Shown one piece after another: positions 5,866 to 8,844 of a DNA stretch of 8,844 bases; the first letter of the stretch is position 1; the number at the start of each line of letters is the position of its first letter. The stretch is taken from NCBI GenBank assembly GCA_025928215.1, contig JAICJW010000175.1, forward strand, positions 1 through 8,844, read 5' to 3'. This stretch comes from Chloroflexia bacterium (GTDB lineage Bacteria; Chloroflexota; Chloroflexia; Thermomicrobiales; JALYUS01). Below the pieces are notes generated by a model. The model was not told the origin of the DNA. It made no database searches and saw only the letters and a list, made by a program, of their open reading frames with translations. The position numbers were made by a program, and so were the translations under genes.

Positions 5866-6654
5866 TCAGTCATTACCGCCATGGTCGTTGCCGCCGTTAT
5901 TATGGTGGCCGTTGCCGCCGTCGCCATTGTCGTCGCCGTTGTCATCACCGTGGTTCTGGTGGTTGACGAAGGCGATGCACTGGCCCTGATTCTTGAATGG
6001 CTGGCCGTTCGCATCCTGGAACATTTTGTAGCCGCCGTTCTTGCAGTCTTCCTTCGATTTCGGCGTATTGGCGCCTCCGATCACCTGATCGTTGATGCTG
6101 ACGTTATCGAGATGCGTCGTTCCCTGCTCGTCCTGAATCAATGTGATGCTCTTGACCGTCGTTCCGGGCGCGATGACGGGAAATGCTTGTGCGGGATTGC
6201 TCGGATCGAACACGACATGCGTGTAGCTGGGATTGCTCGTCGGCGTTTTTGTTCCTGAAGCACAGCCAAAGAAATGCGTCACATTGTCAGATGTGACGAC
6301 GTTGAATCGTGGCGCGCCCGCGCCGCAATATCCCATCACGTCGTAGTTGAGTTCGGTGAGGGTGATACCCGACACGCCATTGACGGTCGCCCCCGCGGAG
6401 GAGCAGTCGGTGGTCGGTACGTTCTTGGCCAGCAGCAGGGAGGGGGCCGGGTTGCCGGTCGTGCTATCGAATCTCGCGACGACCCCGCCGGGCGTTCCAG
6501 CCGGGGAACCCGGGCCACAATCGCCCGCCGCGCCGACAAACGTGAATGGCGTCAAGGTATAGGTCGTTGCCGCCGTCACCGGCGACACAAATAGCATGCC
6601 GAGGAGGACGAGGACGACGGTACTGACACCGAGGAAGCGAGGAATATTGCGCAT
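5866..6654 (-). CDS. Secreted protein with KNGG/FKNQG motif and Asp/Asn/Gly/His tail
   Basis: A 262-residue exported protein of unknown function. Residues 1-28 are a Sec signal peptide with cleavage expected after PVTA. The body (about 29-195) looks like a beta-sandwich secreted domain: FNVVTSDNVTHFFGC and HLDNVSIND recall a group of exported proteins I have seen in Actinobacteria and Chloroflexota, a resemblance from memory. Residues 200-230 carry EDCKNGGYKMF and FKNQGQCIAFV, a two-cysteine motif frequent at the C-termini of such proteins. The last 32 residues (231-262) are almost only Asn, Asp, Gly and His with repeated GDDN units, which could bind divalent metal ions or stay disordered at the cell surface. 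The ATG at 6654 has GAAGGGG 5 bases upstream (6660-6666); an upstream in-frame start at 6708 lacks such a site and delays the signal peptide. Its own terminator follows at 5798-5824. Confidence 0.85.
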   Translation of the reverse strand: MRNIPRFLGVSTVVLVLLGMLFVSPVTAATTYTLTPFTFVGAAGDCGPGSPAGTPGGVVARFDSTTGNPAPSLLLAKNVPTTDCSSAGATVNGVSGITLTELNYDVMGYCGAGAPRFNVVTSDNVTHFFGCASGTKTPTSNPSYTHVVFDPSNPAQAFPVIAPGTTVKSITLIQDEQGTTHLDNVSINDQVIGGANTPKSKEDCKNGGYKMFQDANGQPFKNQGQCIAFVNHQNHGDDNGDDNGDGGNGHHNNGGNDHGGND

Positions 6655-6749
6655 CTGCACCCCTTCTTTCTGTATCGCGAAGACTGTCCGGCGGCAGCGC
6701 CTCAACACACTTCGTCACATCGTGCCGGGCCTTCCGCAACGGACGCTGA

Positions 6750-6767
6750 CAGCGAATTGCAGCGAAT
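6750..6767. repeat. Direct repeat CAGCGAAT, 10-bp period
   Basis: Two identical 8-base copies (6750-6757, 6760-6767) are spaced start to start by 10 bases, about one helical turn. They lie about 100 bases upstream of the minus-strand secreted-protein start. This geometry suits a response regulator bound as a head-to-tail dimer, but two copies are few and may be chance. Confidence 0.3.
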
Positions 6768-6808
6768 CAGGATGAACGCGGAGAAACATCGGCGCGCATT
6801 CTCCTTGC

Positions 6809-6835
6809 ATCATCGCGCTCGCGAACTGCGATGAT
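6809..6835. repeat. Inverted repeat ATCATCGC-N11-GCGATGAT
   Basis: Perfect 8-base arms (6809-6816 and 6828-6835) flank an 11-base centre that itself holds the palindrome TCGCGA. It lies in the divergent spacer, about 155 bases upstream of the secreted-protein start and 370 bases upstream of the dehydrogenase. It could be a regulator-binding site; function is unproven. Confidence 0.35.
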
Positions 6836-7204
6836 TCACTACGATTGCGGGAGAGCCGGTATGCTTATTACCTCCTTCGCTTTCGCCTGATGGCCACCGC
6901 CCACCGCGGGAACACCAGATCCACTCCCGATGATTCCCGCGATGCATGCGGGGAGGCTACTGCAAGGAAATTCAACTGTCAAGATACTATGAGGTTCGTG
7001 TGGATAGTTCCTTTAGTAGGACGAATAGAGTAAAGATTTATCCTTCTCTATAGTATATCCTTCGTCAGGCGCTGCGTGTTGCAGGGCATGCAGGGATTGA
7101 CCGACGCCCGTGCATCGTCGGGCGAACATATCCGTTATGATGGCGGGTATACAGACGAGAGGGCCGGGTGCGGGCGGTCGCTATCCAGGAATCGGGAGGG
7201 TCAG

Positions 7205-8236
7205 ATGCGCGGACTCGTCTTTCTGGGGAATCGTGAAGTCGAATTGCGGCAGTTTCCCGATCCGACGCCGGGGCCGGAGGACGTGATTGTCGGCATCCAG
7301 AGTTCCGGCATGTGCGGCAGCGATTTTCGCCCGTACCGCGCGCCGAAGGCGGAGATCGCCCCGGAGCGCCTGCCGATTGGCGGGCACGAGCCGTGCGGCA
7401 TCGTCATTGAGCGCGGCGCACACGTCACCGATGCCGCAGCGCGCATCGGCGACCGGGTAATGGTGCATCACTATCACGGCTGCGGCGAATGCCACCATTG
7501 CCGCGAAGGGTACAGCCAGATGTGCCTGCACGGTAGCACCGTCTATGGCTTCACCGGCAATGGCGCGAATGCTCCGTATATGCGTGTACCCGCCAGCACG
7601 CTCGTCCGCTTCCCGGACGCGCTGAGTTTCGACGAAGGGGCCGCGATTGCATGCGGGACGGGTACGGCTTATATGGCGCTCAAGCGGCTCGCTGTCTCGG
7701 GGCGGGATACACTGGCGATTTTCGGGCAGGGGCCGGTCGGGTTGAGTGGCACGCTGCTGGCGCGGGCGATGGGCGCGCGCGTTATCGCGGTGGATATTTC
7801 CCCGGGTCGGCTCGCCCTCGCCCGGCAGCACGGGGCGGATGTGACGCTCAATCCTCAGGAGGTGGATCCAGTCGCGGCGATCCGGGAACTGACGCACGGC
7901 GAGGGAGCGGACGCGACACTTGATTGCACCGGCAACCCCGCCGCCCGCGTCAATACCGTGCAGGCCGCCCGCATCTGGGGCCGTGCCTGCTTCGTCGGCG
8001 AGGGAAACACGACGACTTTCGACATCAGCCCCGACATCATTCACAAGCAGCTGACGATCTATGGCTCCTGGACATTCAGCACGCACGGCCTCGCGGAGTG
8101 CGCCCGGTTCATCGCCGACCGGGAGATACCGCTCCGGCGGATCATCACGCACCGCTTCACGCTCGACCAAGCAGATGAGGCATTCCGTACCTTCGAGGGC
8201 GGCACGACGGGTAAATGCGTCTTTGCCGTGGCGTGA
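7205..8236 (+). CDS. Zinc-dependent medium-chain alcohol/polyol dehydrogenase
   Basis: A 343-residue cytoplasmic oxidoreductase of the zinc-binding MDR family, oxidising a secondary alcohol or sugar alcohol with a nicotinamide cofactor. The catalytic zinc site shows C37 (MCGSDF) and H61-E62 (GGHEPCG). The structural zinc lobe has C93, C96, C99 and C107. The Rossmann fold carries GQGPVG (174-179), and D197 after VIAV favours NAD over NADP. The length is typical for sorbitol, threonine or idonate dehydrogenase relatives, and the substrate cannot be chosen from sequence alone. The ATG at 7205 follows GGGAGGG at 7194-7200. The frame stays open to 7076, but that extension has no family homology. 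The gene is separated from the downstream amidohydrolase by 126 bases with a palindrome and a promoter, so joint transcription is possible but not required. Confidence 0.92.
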   Translation: MRGLVFLGNREVELRQFPDPTPGPEDVIVGIQSSGMCGSDFRPYRAPKAEIAPERLPIGGHEPCGIVIERGAHVTDAAARIGDRVMVHHYHGCGECHHCREGYSQMCLHGSTVYGFTGNGANAPYMRVPASTLVRFPDALSFDEGAAIACGTGTAYMALKRLAVSGRDTLAIFGQGPVGLSGTLLARAMGARVIAVDISPGRLALARQHGADVTLNPQEVDPVAAIRELTHGEGADATLDCTGNPAARVNTVQAARIWGRACFVGEGNTTTFDISPDIIHKQLTIYGSWTFSTHGLAECARFIADREIPLRRIITHRFTLDQADEAFRTFEGGTTGKCVFAVA

Positions 8237-8238
8237 TG

Positions 8239-8305
8239 AGTTCAGCGTTCGAAGTTCGATGTTCGGAGCCCGTTCCCGTCCCACTTCGAACACGAACGCC
8301 GAACT
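8239..8305. repeat. Imperfect palindrome built of GTTCG/CGAAC units
   Basis: AGTTCAGCGTTCG (8239-8251) pairs with CGAACGCCGAACT (8293-8305) at 12 of 13 positions. After a small bulge, GTTCGA (8254-8259) pairs with TCGAAC (8286-8291). The loop is roughly 8263-8282. It begins 3 bases after the dehydrogenase stop. GTTC recurs about every 7-10 bases in the left arm. No T-run follows, so it is more likely a dispersed repeat or an RNA-end hairpin than a classical terminator. Similar GTTCGAA-rich intergenic palindromes are, from memory, multicopy in some environmental genomes. Confidence 0.6.
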
Positions 8306-8306
8306 T

Positions 8307-8315
8307 TGGTAAAAT
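8307..8315 (+). promoter_or_regulatory. Extended -10 promoter for the amidohydrolase gene
   Basis: TGG-TAAAAT (TGn plus 5 of 6 to TATAAT) at 8307-8315 lies just after the palindrome. The -35 at 17 bases is weak (CGAACA, 8287-8292, 3 of 6). Transcription would start near 8322, giving a leader of about 40 bases that contains the Shine-Dalgarno at 8346-8353. Confidence 0.45.
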
Positions 8316-8345
8316 GGCAAGAGTGACGATCCCGTACCGGTTCCG

Positions 8346-8353
8346 TAAGGAGG
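8346..8353 (+). promoter_or_regulatory. Strong Shine-Dalgarno that decides an unusual start
   Basis: TAAGGAGG is a full match to the anti-Shine-Dalgarno of 16S rRNA. Nine bases downstream, in the reading frame of the amidohydrolase, is ATA (8363-8365). There is no ATG, GTG or TTG in that frame between the in-frame TGA upstream of this site and the conserved DTDIHN motif, which makes this site the main evidence for where translation begins. Confidence 0.75.
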
Positions 8354-8362
8354 ACAGGCTCT

Positions 8363-8844
8363 ATAGCGGTCGCAATCGCACCCCAATCCACGACGCGGGC
8401 GGCGGATCCCACCGCGCTCCATCTGATTGATACGGACATCCACAATGATCTGCCGAGCAAGCAGGAGTTGAAGCCGTTTCTCCCGGTGGAGTGGCATCCG
8501 TGGCTGGCGAACGGCGGCCCCGGCACGGCGGCGCGCTACTATGCCAACATGGGATCGGGCCGGATGGACGATGCGGTGCGCGAGGAAGACGGGCTCGCCG
8601 CCGGCGACCCCGACTGGGTCGTGCAGCAACTGCTGACGAAGTACCGCATCGATATCGGCATCCTCACCGGCTCGATCATCGGGGTCGCCATCCAGCACGA
8701 CTGGCGGTTCCAGACCGCCCTCGCCAGCGCGTACAACGATTGGACACTCGCCAAGTGGGTCCGCCCGTACGACTGCTTCAAGGGCTCGATCGCCGTCGCC
8801 GCCCAGCACGCGGAAGAATCCGCGCGCGAGATTCACCGCCTCGG
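8363..8844 (+). CDS. Amidohydrolase family protein (PF04909-like), N-terminal part, apparent AUA start
   Basis: About 160 codons of a metal-dependent hydrolase are present before the right edge. The protein begins with a short, poorly conserved leader and then LIDTDIHND (21-29), the first beta strand of the TIM barrel with its metal motif as D25-I-H27 in place of HxH. Later come YRIDIGILTGS, YNDWTLAKWV and SIAVAAQHAEESAREIHRL, the pattern of Amidohydrolase_2 enzymes (decarboxylases and hydrolases of the ACMSD type) common in Chloroflexota and Actinobacteria. The catalytic C-terminal part is missing from view. No usual start codon fits: the next in-frame candidates are CTG inside the first strand and TTG after the DIH motif. 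AUA at 8363, nine bases after a perfect Shine-Dalgarno, is the best placed. It could be a true rare start, a point mutation from ATG, or a base-call error. The frame is otherwise intact. Confidence 0.8.
   Translation, partial: MAVAIAPQSTTRAADPTALHLIDTDIHNDLPSKQELKPFLPVEWHPWLANGGPGTAARYYANMGSGRMDDAVREEDGLAAGDPDWVVQQLLTKYRIDIGILTGSIIGVAIQHDWRFQTALASAYNDWTLAKWVRPYDCFKGSIAVAAQHAEESAREIHRL

Larger units (their letters stand above)
6655..7204. other. Long divergent intergenic spacer with no supported gene
   Basis: These 550 bases separate the secreted-protein gene (-) from the dehydrogenase gene (+). A 62-codon plus-strand frame (6845-7033) has a TTG start and no meaningful content. Visible structure: tandem CAGCGAAT at 6750-6767, an inverted repeat at 6809-6835, a CCCGC/GCGGG hairpin (6936-6952) and a CGCCCG/CGGGCG hairpin (7105-7124). 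The stretch 6960-7065 is clearly AT-richer than the flanks and contains TATAGT (7049-7054), a possible -10 for the dehydrogenase without a good -35. Confidence 0.6.

Noticed and set aside
5881..6258. Plus-strand open frame rich in Val/Ala that looks like a membrane protein
   Set aside because: It is the complement of the Asn/Asp/Gly/His tail region. GTT/GCC-type codons opposite AAC/GGC make artificial hydrophobic stretches.
6845..7033. 62-codon plus-strand frame in the long spacer
   Set aside because: TTG start without a Shine-Dalgarno, no recognisable content, and it crosses the AT-rich island.
7181..8836. 551-codon open frame on the minus strand
   Set aside because: It spans the dehydrogenase, the intergenic palindrome and the amidohydrolase in antisense. 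Both plus-strand genes have clear motifs and ribosome sites, while this product has none.

Overview
The window is GC-rich, with Shine-Dalgarno-led genes on both strands. Overall protein content (a D-aminoacylase-like amidohydrolase, a PF04909-type amidohydrolase, a secreted protein with a KNGG/FKNQG C-terminal motif, a NarL/DegS-type histidine kinase) suggests a Chloroflexota bacterium, perhaps near Thermomicrobia. That placement rests on remembered family resemblance and was not tested by a search. I see no rRNA, tRNA, CRISPR array, transposase or phage gene.

Layout. Positions 1-421 (-) hold the N-terminal part of a UDP-glucose/GDP-mannose-type dehydrogenase that runs off the left edge. It diverges from 795-2423 (+), an N-acyl-D-amino-acid deacylase-like metallohydrolase, across a 373-bp spacer with a good extended -10 promoter. 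A hairpin-rich 378-bp spacer (2424-2801) follows. It ends in a promoter with a perfect 17-bp dyad near the predicted transcription start, in front of 2802-4262 (+), a secreted, cysteine-containing protein of unknown function with a Thr/Ser-rich linker. Convergent to it is 4368-5687 (-), a six-helix membrane sensor kinase with no response regulator in view. Upstream of the kinase on the same strand, past a strong terminator hairpin, lies 5866-6654 (-), a second secreted protein ending in an Asp/Asn/Gly/His tail. A 550-bp spacer with no convincing gene leads to 7205-8236 (+), a zinc-dependent medium-chain dehydrogenase. After a palindromic GTTCGAA-type repeat comes a second amidohydrolase (8363-8844, +), truncated by the right edge. 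Its only well-placed start codon behind a perfect Shine-Dalgarno is AUA.

How the parts may fit. Two hydrolases and a dehydrogenase point to small-molecule catabolism, and the left-edge gene to nucleotide-sugar or polysaccharide synthesis. The middle block is cell-surface biology: a sensor kinase flanked by two exported proteins. No gene cluster here forms a recognisable complete pathway. I found no strong case for a wholly new system. The most checkable oddities are the AUA start, the 17-bp promoter dyad, the altered metal-ligand motifs of the D-aminoacylase homologue, the two secreted proteins and the palindromic intergenic repeats.
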